A stretch of DNA of 13,717 bases from Alkanophaga liquidiphilum (GTDB taxonomy: Archaea; Halobacteriota; Syntropharchaeia; Alkanophagales; B39-G2). The DNA lies in contig JAPHEF010000047.1 of the NCBI GenBank assembly GCA_029259535.1, forward strand, positions 1 to 13,717, read 5' to 3'. The notes under the pieces are model-generated. The model was not told the DNA's origin. It worked only from the letters and a program-made list of their open reading frames with translations, and searched no databases. This document shows, one piece after another, positions 6,741-13,717 of this stretch. Positions within the stretch are counted from its first letter, which is position 1. Each line of letters starts with the position of its first letter. Made by a program: the position numbers and the translations under genes.

Positions 6741-7871
6741 TCACCTGCTTCTTTTCGACGACTTAGAAGCTGTGCGTCTAAGCTGCCTTACGCTGCCAGC
6801 ATTGCTGTTATTTTTCCCTTCTTGTGTTCTATTGCCCCCGTATTTCTCCCTCAATTTCCGCTCGTAATAAGCAAGTGGGTGTGAGATGCCTTCGCAATCG
6901 GCATTTTTAAAGCAGTTCCCGTAAGTCTGCATCGTGGCGCACGACGGCGGCGAGTATTTCTTGCTGCTTCTGACGCCGGCGATGTGCTCCACTTGATACC
7001 TCGTCTTCTCTTCGTCGAAGTCCGGCAAATTGACGAACGTTGCGACGACCTTTTCGACGTTGATGCCTAAATTCAAGAGGAAAGAGGTTACTGCGAACCT
7101 TGCAGGGTGCGACACGCTCATTCCGCTTCTTACGTGCCGTAGCAGCTCTGAAATGCACGGCGGGAAGCAGTCCTCATCAATCTCCATCCGCAGCTCAACG
7201 CCAACGCCCAGCGCCTCCTTCTTTTTCGCAAGCTCTCGTGCTATCTCCTCTAAATACGGACGTAACGCCTTACAAACCTCCTTATTTACGTTCAATGGAA
7301 GCTTTTTAAGAATACGACCCCTAACCGCCTCCTGCATGAGCCTTGCAAACTCCTCCAGCGAAAGCGCTACCCAGCCTTTATGAAGAGGGCGGTTCACGAG
7401 CTTCCAGCTCTCGTCTCGAATGCTATTCGTCAGCCGCAGGTAGTCCGTGAAGTGCACCTTCACGCTTGTCCTGCCATCGCCGTCGAACGCCACACGCACG
7501 CCAAAATCCTCAGAAAGTTCATAAATAAGCTCCTGCGCAGCCTCGGAATAAAAATCCACAAGTAGCTGCTTGTATGCGGCTTTTGCCTCCGCAGTTGCGT
7601 ATCTCCTCAAAAGAAACGTATCCTCCACACAGGAGACGAAAATCTGAGCGAGCAGGTAAGAAAAAAGCTCTTTCTCAGCACGCACACCGACGAGCGCCGT
7701 GGACTTCTTTATTTCCCCCTTCTTTATTGCCTGTAGTATTCTTTCTTTAGCTCTGAGCCGTGCGCTCTCGAACGCTGCAGAACGGACTAAATCCTCTAAG
7801 GTTATCCCAGACGCCGAGAGAAACTCTGAAGCTCTTGAGGTAAATGGATAGAGGTATTCCCTTAACGTCAT
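6741..7871 (-). CDS. priL: DNA primase large (iron-sulfur) subunit PriL
   Basis: The regulatory subunit of the archaeal/eukaryotic-type DNA primase, which with the catalytic PriS makes primers for DNA replication. The protein has 376 residues: a largely helical N-terminal part (1 to about 215), then the C-terminal 4Fe-4S domain. The four likely cluster ligands are Cys239 (in DCFPPCISELLRH), Cys311 (YSPPSC), Cys320 (YGNC) and Cys326 (NADC), followed by HPLAYY. The signature RSGMSVSHPARFAVTSFLLN (249-268) is typical of PriL. After about residue 345 a tail of some 30 residues rich in Lys, Arg, Ser and Asn follows and looks disordered. Its ATG overlaps the TGA of pcn in the sequence ATGA, so the two are co-transcribed and probably translationally coupled. 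PriS is not in this window. Confidence 0.93.
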   Translation of the reverse strand: MTLREYLYPFTSRASEFLSASGITLEDLVRSAAFESARLRAKERILQAIKKGEIKKSTALVGVRAEKELFSYLLAQIFVSCVEDTFLLRRYATAEAKAAYKQLLVDFYSEAAQELIYELSEDFGVRVAFDGDGRTSVKVHFTDYLRLTNSIRDESWKLVNRPLHKGWVALSLEEFARLMQEAVRGRILKKLPLNVNKEVCKALRPYLEEIARELAKKKEALGVGVELRMEIDEDCFPPCISELLRHVRSGMSVSHPARFAVTSFLLNLGINVEKVVATFVNLPDFDEEKTRYQVEHIAGVRSSKKYSPPSCATMQTYGNCFKNADCEGISHPLAYYERKLREKYGGNRTQEGKNNSNAGSVRQLRRTASKSSKRSR

Positions 7872-8623
7872 TCAGCCTCTATTCTCGGCGCCAGTAGGTA
7901 GCTGACGTGCGCATGCCCGTCGGCGAGCTCAAAGTCCAAGCGTAGCGGGTAATCCTTACCGATGCTCAGCGTGACGTGGTCTGCTTTGCTCAACCCCTTA
8001 CTCATCGCAGAAAGATATTCCAAAGAATACATCGAGCGCACGACCCCTGGAATGATGTCAATGAGCTGCTCCTTGCTGAGTTCGAATCTAACTTTGTCGG
8101 TATCGCTTTCGGTCTCCATGTAGAAGGCGTCGCCGTCCACGCCGAGCAATATGTGGTCGCCTATCCTCTCAGCTGCTCTTATGGCACGCCTGAAGACGTC
8201 CGCCTCGATAACTACCTGCACCGGGAGGTCGAGCTCTGGCACCTTAGGCTCCTTCCTTATCGTCGAAGGGTCGAGGAGCGAGATTGTGTATGCAAGGCTG
8301 CCGAGCTTCGTGTAGAGCTTGTGCTTCTCGGTATCGAGCTCGAACTCCGCCAGTTCCTTGACACCCATGTCTATAATACTCGAGAGTTTTATGAAGTCGA
8401 TGCCGGCTTCCAACTCCTTCTCGTGCTCGAACTCAAACTCCTCAAAAGCGTCGCTGCTCATCTCGAAAGAAACCATCGCAACGTTCGCAGGGTCAACAGC
8501 ACGTAGCCTGAGCCCCTCCTCTGATATTTTCAAGCGACCCTCATCAACCACCGCCGTAATAGCATCTATGCACTCCTTTACGACAGAAGCGCTTATCTTG
8601 CACCTCACACTAATCCTCAACAC
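7868..8623 (-). CDS. pcn: DNA polymerase sliding clamp (PCNA)
   Basis: A ring-forming clamp that holds DNA polymerase and other replication and repair factors on DNA. The protein has 251 residues, the usual archaeal size of about 245-250. Hallmarks are LRAVDPANVAMV (40-51), the interdomain connector with LLDPSTIRKEPKVPELDL (about 116-133), and the C-terminal LLAPRIE (243-249). The start is GTG 8623. A near-palindromic TATA element centred 28 bases upstream puts the transcript start almost on this codon. GTG 8608 would give a 246-residue protein and is also compatible with the family. priL follows with a 4-base ATGA overlap, so clamp and primase subunit form an operon, an arrangement I recall from other euryarchaea. 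Confidence 0.97.
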   Translation of the reverse strand: MLRISVRCKISASVVKECIDAITAVVDEGRLKISEEGLRLRAVDPANVAMVSFEMSSDAFEEFEFEHEKELEAGIDFIKLSSIIDMGVKELAEFELDTEKHKLYTKLGSLAYTISLLDPSTIRKEPKVPELDLPVQVVIEADVFRRAIRAAERIGDHILLGVDGDAFYMETESDTDKVRFELSKEQLIDIIPGVVRSMYSLEYLSAMSKGLSKADHVTLSIGKDYPLRLDFELADGHAHVSYLLAPRIEAE

Positions 8624-8645
8624 CTCCTCAATCCTTTATTCTCTC

Positions 8646-8657
8646 ATATTTAAATAT
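8646..8657 (-). promoter_or_regulatory. TATA box of the pcn-priL operon
   Basis: ATATTTAAATAT is a perfect 12-base palindrome centred 28 bases before GTG 8623. On the minus strand it is preceded by purine-rich GGATG, compatible with a TFB recognition element. The predicted transcript begins at about 8624, so the mRNA is probably leaderless or nearly so. Confidence 0.65.
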
Positions 8658-8692
8658 CATCCCTACTGTGTCGCCGGCTAATGGGTCAAAGA

Positions 8693-8727
8693 CCGTCGAT
8701 ATTGCCAAGCCCGTCAATGTTGCCAAC
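8693..8727 (+). repeat. Imperfect 18-bp tandem duplication between pcn and cdc48
   Basis: CCGTCGATATTGCCAAG (8693-8709) is repeated as CCGTCAATGTTGCCAAC (8711-8727), matching at 14 of 17 positions. It lies in the 118-bp intergenic space between the end of cdc48 and the pcn promoter. No function is apparent; it could be a regulator site or chance. Confidence 0.35.
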
Positions 8728-8741
8728 GCCAGCCAAACACG

Positions 8742-10955
8742 CTAAACATACGCATATCTCACAAAGTCCTCTGCTTTACCTGCAAACTCCTTCAAAGTTT
8801 TTGGAGTCGTCGTCGGCTTGACCCGCTTTAACGCCTGCTCGAAATGCTCCTTTCTTATGATGATGTTTTCAGTAGAATCTTTTATGTATTTATCAGCAGC
8901 AACGGACGACAAATGCTCACGAAGTGCCATCATCGCTGCTTCTCTGCAAATTGCCTCGATGTCGGCGCCGACGTAACCCTCAGTCCGCCTCGCGAGATCG
9001 TCCAAATTAACATCATCGGCTAAAGGCTTCCCCCTGAGATGAACCTCGAATATTTTTTTCCTCTCTTCCCTGTTCGGGGCGGGTATGTAAATCAGTCTGT
9101 CTAACCTGCCCGGACGCAATAACGCCGGGTCTACCAGATCGGGGCGGTTCGTCGCTGCTATTATGATAACATCCCTAAGCTCCTCCAGCCCGTCCATTTC
9201 GGTTAATATTTGCGAAACTACACGTTCGGTGACGTGCGAGTCGAAGCCTGAGCCACGAACGGGAGCGATTGCGTCGATTTCATCGAAGAAGATGATGCAG
9301 GGCGCCGCCTGCTTCGCCTTCCTGAACGTCTCACGGACAGCACGTTCCGACTCCCCTACCCATTTTGACAGCAACTCTGGACCCTTCACCGAGATGAAAT
9401 TCGCCTCGCTCTCGTTCGCCGCCGCCTTCGCCAGCAGCGTCTTCCCGGTGCCTGGCGGTCCGAATAGGAGAACACCCTTAGGCGGCTTCATCTTCAGCCG
9501 CTCAAAAAATTCAGGATACTTGAGCGGCCACTCCACAATCTCCTTCAGTTCCTGCTTCACCTTTTCTAAGCCACCTATGTCCTCCCATTTGACCTTCGGA
9601 ATCTCTACAAAAACCTCACGCAAAGCAGAAGGCTCTATGTTCCTTAGAGCCTCCTCAAAATCCTTCCTTGTTACCTTTAATTTTCCTATCACCTCAGCCG
9701 GGATCTCTTCGTCAAGATTGATCTCTGGGAGAATCCTGCGGAGCGCATGCATCGCCGCCTCCTTACAAAGCGACGCAAGGTCGGCGCCGACGAAGCCGTG
9801 CGTGATGTCAGCCAGCTTTTCGAGGTCGACGTCGTCGGCGAGCGGCATGCCCCGCGTGTGTATCTGTAAAATCTCATAACGCCCATTCCTATCAGGGATG
9901 CCGATTTCGATTTCTCTGTCGAACCTGCCGGGACGTCGCAACGCCGGGTCGAGAGCGTTCGGTCTGTTAGTTGCGCCGATGACCACTACCTGCCCCCGGG
10001 CTTCCAAGCCATCCATGAGGGCGAGGAGTTGAGCGACGACCCTCCGCTCAACTTCACCCGTGACTTCCTCTCGCTTCGGCGCTATCGAGTCGAGCTCGTC
10101 AATGAAAATGATTGAAGGCGCCTCCCTTTTCGCCCTTTCGAAAATTTCTCTTAATTGTCGTTCGGACTCGCCGTAGAACTTGCTCATGATTTCCGGACCG
10201 GAAATGCTTATGAAAGTGGCGTCAGTTTCGTTCGCCACTGCCTTTGCGATGAGAGTCTTCCCGGTGCCGGGCGGTCCGTGCAGGAGAACTCCTTTTGGCG
10301 GGTCTATGCCGAGGCGCTCGAAAAGCTCAGGGTGCCGCAGCGGCAGCTCCACCATCTCCCTTATCAACGCTATTTCCTTCTTCAGCCCACCTATATCCTC
10401 GTAAGTGACACGTGGCACTCCCTCACCCACGCTGGGCGCGCTTCTCAGGATTATTTGCGTGTCCAGCTTCACGATAACCGTGCCTGCGGGAATTGTGTTT
10501 GCGACCGTGAACGTCACAGGGCTGCCGAGCATCTCCACCCGTATCATCTGACCTTTGGTGAGAGGGCGCCCCTCTAAGGCTCTCGCAATAAACCTCTCGC
10601 CACCGACGATTTTTATCGGGTGCATCGGCTCCAAAACAACCTTCTTTGCATCTCTTACCATGGTCTTCCTTACCCGCACCCTGTCGTCAATCCCGACGCC
10701 CGCATTGCTCCGGATGTTTCCGTCTATCCGGATTATACCCTTACCTCTGTCGTCAGGGTAGCCTGGCCAAACTATTGCCGTCGCCTTGCTCCGCCCTTCA
10801 ATCTCGATGACGTCACCGCTGATTAAGCCGAGTTCTTCCATGATTTCCGGGTCCACTCTCGCTATCCCTCTACCAGCGTCCCTGTGATACGCTTCCGCAA
10901 CCCGCAATATCACCGTCTTCCTCGCATTCTCCTCCTTCCTGTCCCTCGCCTCCAT
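8742..10955 (-). CDS. cdc48: Cdc48/VAT-type AAA ATPase (archaeal p97)
   Basis: A hexameric unfoldase that remodels proteins and can feed them to the 20S proteasome. The protein has 737 residues with the full Cdc48 layout: N domain (1 to about 185), then two AAA modules. D1 has Walker A GPPGTGKT (227-234), Walker B IIFIDE (282-287) and sensor ATN (328-330). D2 has Walker A GPPGTGKT (499-506), Walker B IIFFDE (554-559) and sensor ATN (601-603). The pore loops carry KFYGESE in D1 and KWVGESE in D2; arginine-finger regions RRPGRFDRE and LRPGRLDR are present, so both rings should be active. The last three residues, AYV, fit a weak HbYX pattern (hydrophobic-Tyr-any) used for proteasome docking. The start is ATG 10955, with a TATA-like element centred about 28 bases before it. 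It is transcribed in the same direction as its neighbours but is separated from each by over 110 bp. Confidence 0.97.
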   Translation of the reverse strand: MEARDRKEENARKTVILRVAEAYHRDAGRGIARVDPEIMEELGLISGDVIEIEGRSKATAIVWPGYPDDRGKGIIRIDGNIRSNAGVGIDDRVRVRKTMVRDAKKVVLEPMHPIKIVGGERFIARALEGRPLTKGQMIRVEMLGSPVTFTVANTIPAGTVIVKLDTQIILRSAPSVGEGVPRVTYEDIGGLKKEIALIREMVELPLRHPELFERLGIDPPKGVLLHGPPGTGKTLIAKAVANETDATFISISGPEIMSKFYGESERQLREIFERAKREAPSIIFIDELDSIAPKREEVTGEVERRVVAQLLALMDGLEARGQVVVIGATNRPNALDPALRRPGRFDREIEIGIPDRNGRYEILQIHTRGMPLADDVDLEKLADITHGFVGADLASLCKEAAMHALRRILPEINLDEEIPAEVIGKLKVTRKDFEEALRNIEPSALREVFVEIPKVKWEDIGGLEKVKQELKEIVEWPLKYPEFFERLKMKPPKGVLLFGPPGTGKTLLAKAAANESEANFISVKGPELLSKWVGESERAVRETFRKAKQAAPCIIFFDEIDAIAPVRGSGFDSHVTERVVSQILTEMDGLEELRDVIIIAATNRPDLVDPALLRPGRLDRLIYIPAPNREERKKIFEVHLRGKPLADDVNLDDLARRTEGYVGADIEAICREAAMMALREHLSSVAADKYIKDSTENIIIRKEHFEQALKRVKPTTTPKTLKEFAGKAEDFVRYAYV

Positions 10956-10980
10956 TCTATTTTCATTTAGGAGTGATGAG

Positions 10981-10986
10981 ATAAAA
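10981..10986 (-). promoter_or_regulatory. TATA-like element of cdc48
   Basis: On the minus strand this reads TTTTAT, within AAACTTTTATCTC, centred 27-29 bases before ATG 10955. The predicted transcript start is therefore within a couple of bases of the start codon, and no Shine-Dalgarno site precedes it. This agrees with a leaderless mRNA. Confidence 0.45.
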
Positions 10987-11069
10987 GTTTGTCTAAGAAA
11001 CTTCGCTCACACAGCTTAAGGTGGAGCTACCCCATGCACCGCTGGCGCTCCAACGATAGCACCGACGCC

Positions 11070-12086
11070 TTATAACTCATCCCTAAACAGCTTTAAACCC
11101 TTAGCAGTGTTTTTCAGCAACAGAAACGCAACTTCTTGCGATGGAAACGTTCCCAAACCGCAATCCGGTCCTACATATTTTATAATATCGCCGAAAACGG
11201 AATGAGCTTTCTTCAACCTCGCTTTCACCTCCTCCGGCGAATTATATAGGTCAACGACTTTCGTGAGGCCATCAGGCTCTTTAAAGACATTTGTGTCGTG
11301 CTGCTCGTTGTATTCCGCCGCCATATTCAGAATGTCGGTTCTTGCGACTCCAACCCTCAGGAATTTGTCGTGTCGCTCCAAGTCCCGTCGGTCTATCAAA
11401 TCTAAGTAAGAAGGGTTGGCGGCGGACTCCACGCCTATCACAGAAACGCCTTCAATGCTTAAAACATGCTTATAGAAGAGCGGCGAGTGCAGATGCAGCT
11501 GTACGTCTATTTTGTGACTGTGGGCGAACTTCGAAGCCGCTTCGAGCGCTTCGGAAATCCCCTCCTCTCGAATTTTAGGATTAAGTCCCAAGCTCGGCTC
11601 GTCGAGGCTGACAGCCTTTACTTCCATGTTCAGCGCCGCCGCCCGTTCCACGCCCCATTTTATGAACCGGTTCAGCGACTCCGCTATGTTCAAAAGAACG
11701 TCCATGTAGAGCGACGCTCCAAACTTGTAATAGTAAAGCTCGATGGGTCCTGTGACGCAAAGTCTAAGTTTAAGCCGCTTGCCGAGCTCGGCGGCGACAC
11801 CTGCCAGCAGCTCTACCTCCGGAATCTTAGCCTCCCCCTCCCGCATCAACATCGGCGTCTCCCAGCGGCTGTTGTCCATGATTGGCGTCAAAAACTGCGA
11901 AATCATGTTTTGGAATTGCGGGTAGTTCGGGAGTTCGACGCCTGCCTTTATTTTCTGACGGAATGCGTCCTCCACGACCTTGCGAAGACGCTCGTCGTCG
12001 GGATTCTTTGCAAGAGATTCTTCTACCCACTTGCGACTCACGCCCGCAGGCAGCGGGTAACTGCCAACGTCGTCAAATATCATCAT
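11070..12086 (-). CDS. MetE-core-like (COG0620-type) cobalamin-independent methyltransferase with variant zinc site
   Basis: A 338-residue TIM-barrel protein resembling the C-terminal catalytic half of methionine synthase MetE and the short archaeal core methionine synthases, which take methyl groups from corrinoid proteins rather than methyl-folates. The start FDDVGSYPLP and the barrel motif DEPSLGLNP (162-170) fit the family. The usual zinc ligands in MetE are His, Cys (as H-x-C), Glu and Cys. Here the matching positions appear to be His198, His200 (QLHLHSP), Glu220 (IGVESAANPS) and Cys309 (GPDCGLGTFPSQE). The first Cys is thus replaced by His, so the thiol acceptor or metal binding may differ from MetE. 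Candidate acceptors are homocysteine, coenzyme M or another thiol; none is proven. ATG occurs at 12086 and again at 12083. It lies downstream of comDE on the same strand across a 289-N gap, so co-transcription is possible but unseen. Confidence 0.75.
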   Translation of the reverse strand: MMIFDDVGSYPLPAGVSRKWVEESLAKNPDDERLRKVVEDAFRQKIKAGVELPNYPQFQNMISQFLTPIMDNSRWETPMLMREGEAKIPEVELLAGVAAELGKRLKLRLCVTGPIELYYYKFGASLYMDVLLNIAESLNRFIKWGVERAAALNMEVKAVSLDEPSLGLNPKIREEGISEALEAASKFAHSHKIDVQLHLHSPLFYKHVLSIEGVSVIGVESAANPSYLDLIDRRDLERHDKFLRVGVARTDILNMAAEYNEQHDTNVFKEPDGLTKVVDLYNSPEEVKARLKKAHSVFGDIIKYVGPDCGLGTFPSQEVAFLLLKNTAKGLKLFRDEL

Positions 12087-12471
12087 ATCTCTTTCAAATA
12101 ACTGTGCTTTGTTAAGTTTCTGGTTGGGATTTGCAGGGCGCGTTAGTCATGTTAAATCGACAAACACTCNNNNNNNNNNNNNNNNNNNNNNNNNNNNNNN
12201 NNNNNNNNNNNNNNNNNNNNNNNNNNNNNNNNNNNNNNNNNNNNNNNNNNNNNNNNNNNNNNNNNNNNNNNNNNNNNNNNNNNNNNNNNNNNNNNNNNNN
12301 NNNNNNNNNNNNNNNNNNNNNNNNNNNNNNNNNNNNNNNNNNNNNNNNNNNNNNNNNNNNNNNNNNNNNNNNNNNNNNNNNNNNNNNNNNNNNNNNNNNN
12401 NNNNNNNNNNNNNNNNNNNNNNNNNNNNNNNNNNNNNNNNNNNNNNNNNNNNNNNNNNCCCGACAAGACGC
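12087..12471. other. 385-bp region between the MetE-like gene and comDE, mostly unsequenced
   Basis: Only 83 bases next to the MetE-like gene (12087-12169) and 13 bases next to comDE (12459-12471) are known. The known part holds AT-rich patches (near 12094-12102 and 12111-12120) that could be promoter elements of the MetE-like gene, but none is convincing. No gene is supported here. The gap could hide a small gene or just intergenic DNA. Confidence 0.8.
12170..12458. other. Assembly gap (289 N)
   Basis: A run of N between two minus-strand genes. Unlike the first gap, its two flanks share no exact repeat, so this looks like true missing sequence of estimated length. Confidence 0.99.
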
Positions 12472-13650
12472 TCACTGCAAGGCATTAACGAACCTCCTTT
12501 TAATCTCCACCGGCGACAGTGGGATGTTCGGGACTCGGGCGTTCCCCGGTGTCACGAGCACATGTAAGAAGCTCACGTCGCTTAGCTTACCGTCTAAATT
12601 TTCAAGCGCACCTCGCAACTCCGCTTCGGTGTGCACTTTCGTCGTATTTTCGATGCCAGAGGCTCTCGCCAGCAGCTCCATGTCAAGGAACTGCGCATAC
12701 GTCGGCTGGTCGCCTGTGCTCCCCCACGTCCCATTGTCTAAGCAAAAAATAACGAGCTTTGACACGAGTTTATGCCTTGCAGAGAACGCAACGGTCGGCA
12801 GGGCGCCGCTCATCAGTAGGGCGCCGTCGCCCTCTAATACAAAGACGCTTTGCCGAACGTTTCGCAGCTTGAAAGCAGTCGCTAACCCCAACCCTATGGG
12901 AGTCGCCTGCCCCAAGCTTCCCAGCATGTAGAAGTTCAGCGGGCGGTCCCTGGCGGCAAAAAGCTCTTTGCTCGGCACGCCTATGTTCGAAATGACTGCC
13001 TCGTTCTTCAAATATTCCGAAATTATCTTTATGGCATCGAACCTCGTCAGCTCGGGTTTCGCCCTGCGCCGTCCGCCGTTTTCACGGCGTTCTTGTAAGA
13101 ATCTTCTTAACTCGCTCGTGGACCGAGTTGCTGCTGCCGTCTCTGCCGCAGTGTCCGCCGATTCCCAGACCTTCGGCGAAATCAGGATGATGTGCGGCGT
13201 TTCTTCCTCAAAAGCATTTTTTATGGCACCTTCTATGAGACTCAGCGCCTCAACGTTGTTTATTTCCGTGTGCGGTATGCCGAGAGCTTCGAGAACGCGA
13301 GGCAAAGTCCGTCCCAGCGGCACTTGCGCTGGAATCCTCTCAGCGTAAACGCCACGCCAGCTCGCGATGATGGGCAGCGGCAACTTGTAAGTAACGGACA
13401 ACGACATCAAAGCGTTAATCATGTTCCCTAAGCCCGTGCTTTGAATCAGCATCAGCGGGTTCAGCCCGCCAAGAAAGATGCCGGCGGCGATGCCGACGCC
13501 GTTTTCTTCTCTGCTGAGCGGGATGTGACAAAACGCACCGTCCGTCGCTACAAGCTCGAACAGCTGCCGCATCTTCTCGCACGGCAGCGTGAGCACGACG
13601 CCGACACCGCACCGCTTCATCGCCCGCAAAACTTCCTCCTCCTCGTTCAT
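12472..13650 (-). CDS. comDE: Sulfopyruvate decarboxylase, fused ComD-ComE (coenzyme M biosynthesis)
   Basis: A thiamine-diphosphate enzyme that converts 3-sulfopyruvate to sulfoacetaldehyde and CO2, a late step in coenzyme M synthesis. The ComD-like half (about 1-165) carries the TPP-activating Glu48 in SREENGVGIAAG (46-57) and STGLGNMINALMSL (71-84). A charged, low-complexity linker (about 165-200) follows. The ComE-like half (about 200-392) has SNIGVPSKELFAARDRPLNF (221-240), LGSLGQATPIGLGLA, and the TPP-pyrophosphate/Mg motif GDG (274-276) with DNGTWGSTG (305-313). Many methanogens encode ComD and ComE separately; a fused form of about 390 residues is known from Methanosarcina. Phosphonopyruvate decarboxylases are close relatives, but the ComE-type motifs favour the coenzyme M role. 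ATG 13650 keeps the N-terminal helix expected in ComD; ATG 13620 would cut it off. No other coenzyme M genes are visible in this window. Confidence 0.91.
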   Translation of the reverse strand: MNEEEEVLRAMKRCGVGVVLTLPCEKMRQLFELVATDGAFCHIPLSREENGVGIAAGIFLGGLNPLMLIQSTGLGNMINALMSLSVTYKLPLPIIASWRGVYAERIPAQVPLGRTLPRVLEALGIPHTEINNVEALSLIEGAIKNAFEEETPHIILISPKVWESADTAAETAAATRSTSELRRFLQERRENGGRRRAKPELTRFDAIKIISEYLKNEAVISNIGVPSKELFAARDRPLNFYMLGSLGQATPIGLGLATAFKLRNVRQSVFVLEGDGALLMSGALPTVAFSARHKLVSKLVIFCLDNGTWGSTGDQPTYAQFLDMELLARASGIENTTKVHTEAELRGALENLDGKLSDVSFLHVLVTPGNARVPNIPLSPVEIKRRFVNALQ

Positions 13651-13680
13651 TGTTTATAATTTGAACTTGCACCTTTAACC
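13651..13680 (-). promoter_or_regulatory. Probable promoter region of comDE
   Basis: On the minus strand the AT-rich stretch contains TTAAAG (13673-13678), centred about 26 bases before ATG 13650, and a better-looking TTATAA (13653-13658) too close to that ATG. The first would give a leaderless mRNA from ATG 13650; the second would force the start to ATG 13620. The sequence does not settle this. Confidence 0.3.
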
Positions 13681-13717
13681 GTCTTGACGTTTCAGCACGC
13701 CTTGCCGTCACGACGCA

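Noticed and set aside
7976..8506. 176-codon open frame antisense to pcn
   Set aside because: It is a shadow of the PCNA gene, with composition typical of reverse-complement translation.
8683..8741. Possible small + strand gene starting with the ATG in the pcn-cdc48 spacer
   Set aside because: Its start sits in a spacer with no ribosome site, it would run into cdc48 antisense, and its sequence comes mostly from the imperfect 18-bp duplication.
9163..9879. 238-codon open frame antisense to cdc48
   Set aside because: The opposite strand encodes a textbook Cdc48 with all motifs. The antisense frame is open because of codon bias and has no family features or ribosome site.
11466..12101. 211-codon open frame antisense to the MetE-like gene
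   Set aside because: It is fully covered by the better-supported minus-strand gene and its translation shows no recognisable domain.
12147..12485. Open frames spanning the 289-N gap
   Set aside because: They consist almost only of unknown bases; being open across N carries no information.
1..13717. CRISPR arrays, transposases, integrase sites, tRNA/rRNA genes, toxin-antitoxin or defence genes
   Set aside because: None seen on either strand. The only clear tandem repeat lies within a coding stalk, and every long frame that is not a shadow is accounted for by a named or surface-protein gene.

Overview
The window looks like a scaffold from an uncultured euryarchaeon of the methanogen/ANME type. 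The signs are a fused ComD-ComE sulfopyruvate decarboxylase (coenzyme M), a beta-RFAP synthase (tetrahydromethanopterin), an archaeal PCNA-PriL replication pair, an archaeal Cdc48/VAT-type AAA ATPase, a PGF-CTERM surface protein and TATA-box promoters. A relative of ANME-1 or of the Methanosarcina side is plausible. No mcr gene or rRNA is present, so the lineage cannot be fixed from this window. Two runs of N (154 and 289 bases) show that it is a draft scaffold.

Left part (1-3908, + strand): two secreted, multidomain, Ig-rich surface proteins in a row, each with its own TATA box. The first is large, carries many N-glycosylation sequons and has a lamin-tail domain. It is interrupted by an N gap flanked by an exact 101-bp duplication that looks like an assembly overlap rather than biology. 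The second ends in a (PPVET)x8 stalk and a PGF-CTERM anchor.

Middle (3927-6622): a divergent pair, beta-RFAP synthase (-) and the tRNA-modifying radical SAM/acetyltransferase Elp3 (+), sharing a promoter region of about 70 bp.

Right part (6741-13650, all on the - strand): PCNA followed by the primase large subunit PriL, coupled by a 4-base ATGA overlap; Cdc48; a MetE-core-like methyltransferase with an unusual His-x-His in place of the usual His-x-Cys zinc pair; and, beyond a gap, the fused ComDE.

The housekeeping genes cover replication (PCNA, PriL), protein quality control (Cdc48), tRNA wobble modification (Elp3) and C1 cofactor synthesis (MptG, ComDE). For mptG, pcn and cdc48 a TATA-like element is centred 27-29 bases before the chosen start codon, which suggests leaderless mRNAs. 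I found no CRISPR array, transposon, defence island, tRNA or rRNA. The least ordinary items are the surface-protein pair and the variant-zinc-site methyltransferase. I do not see clear evidence of a wholly new system.
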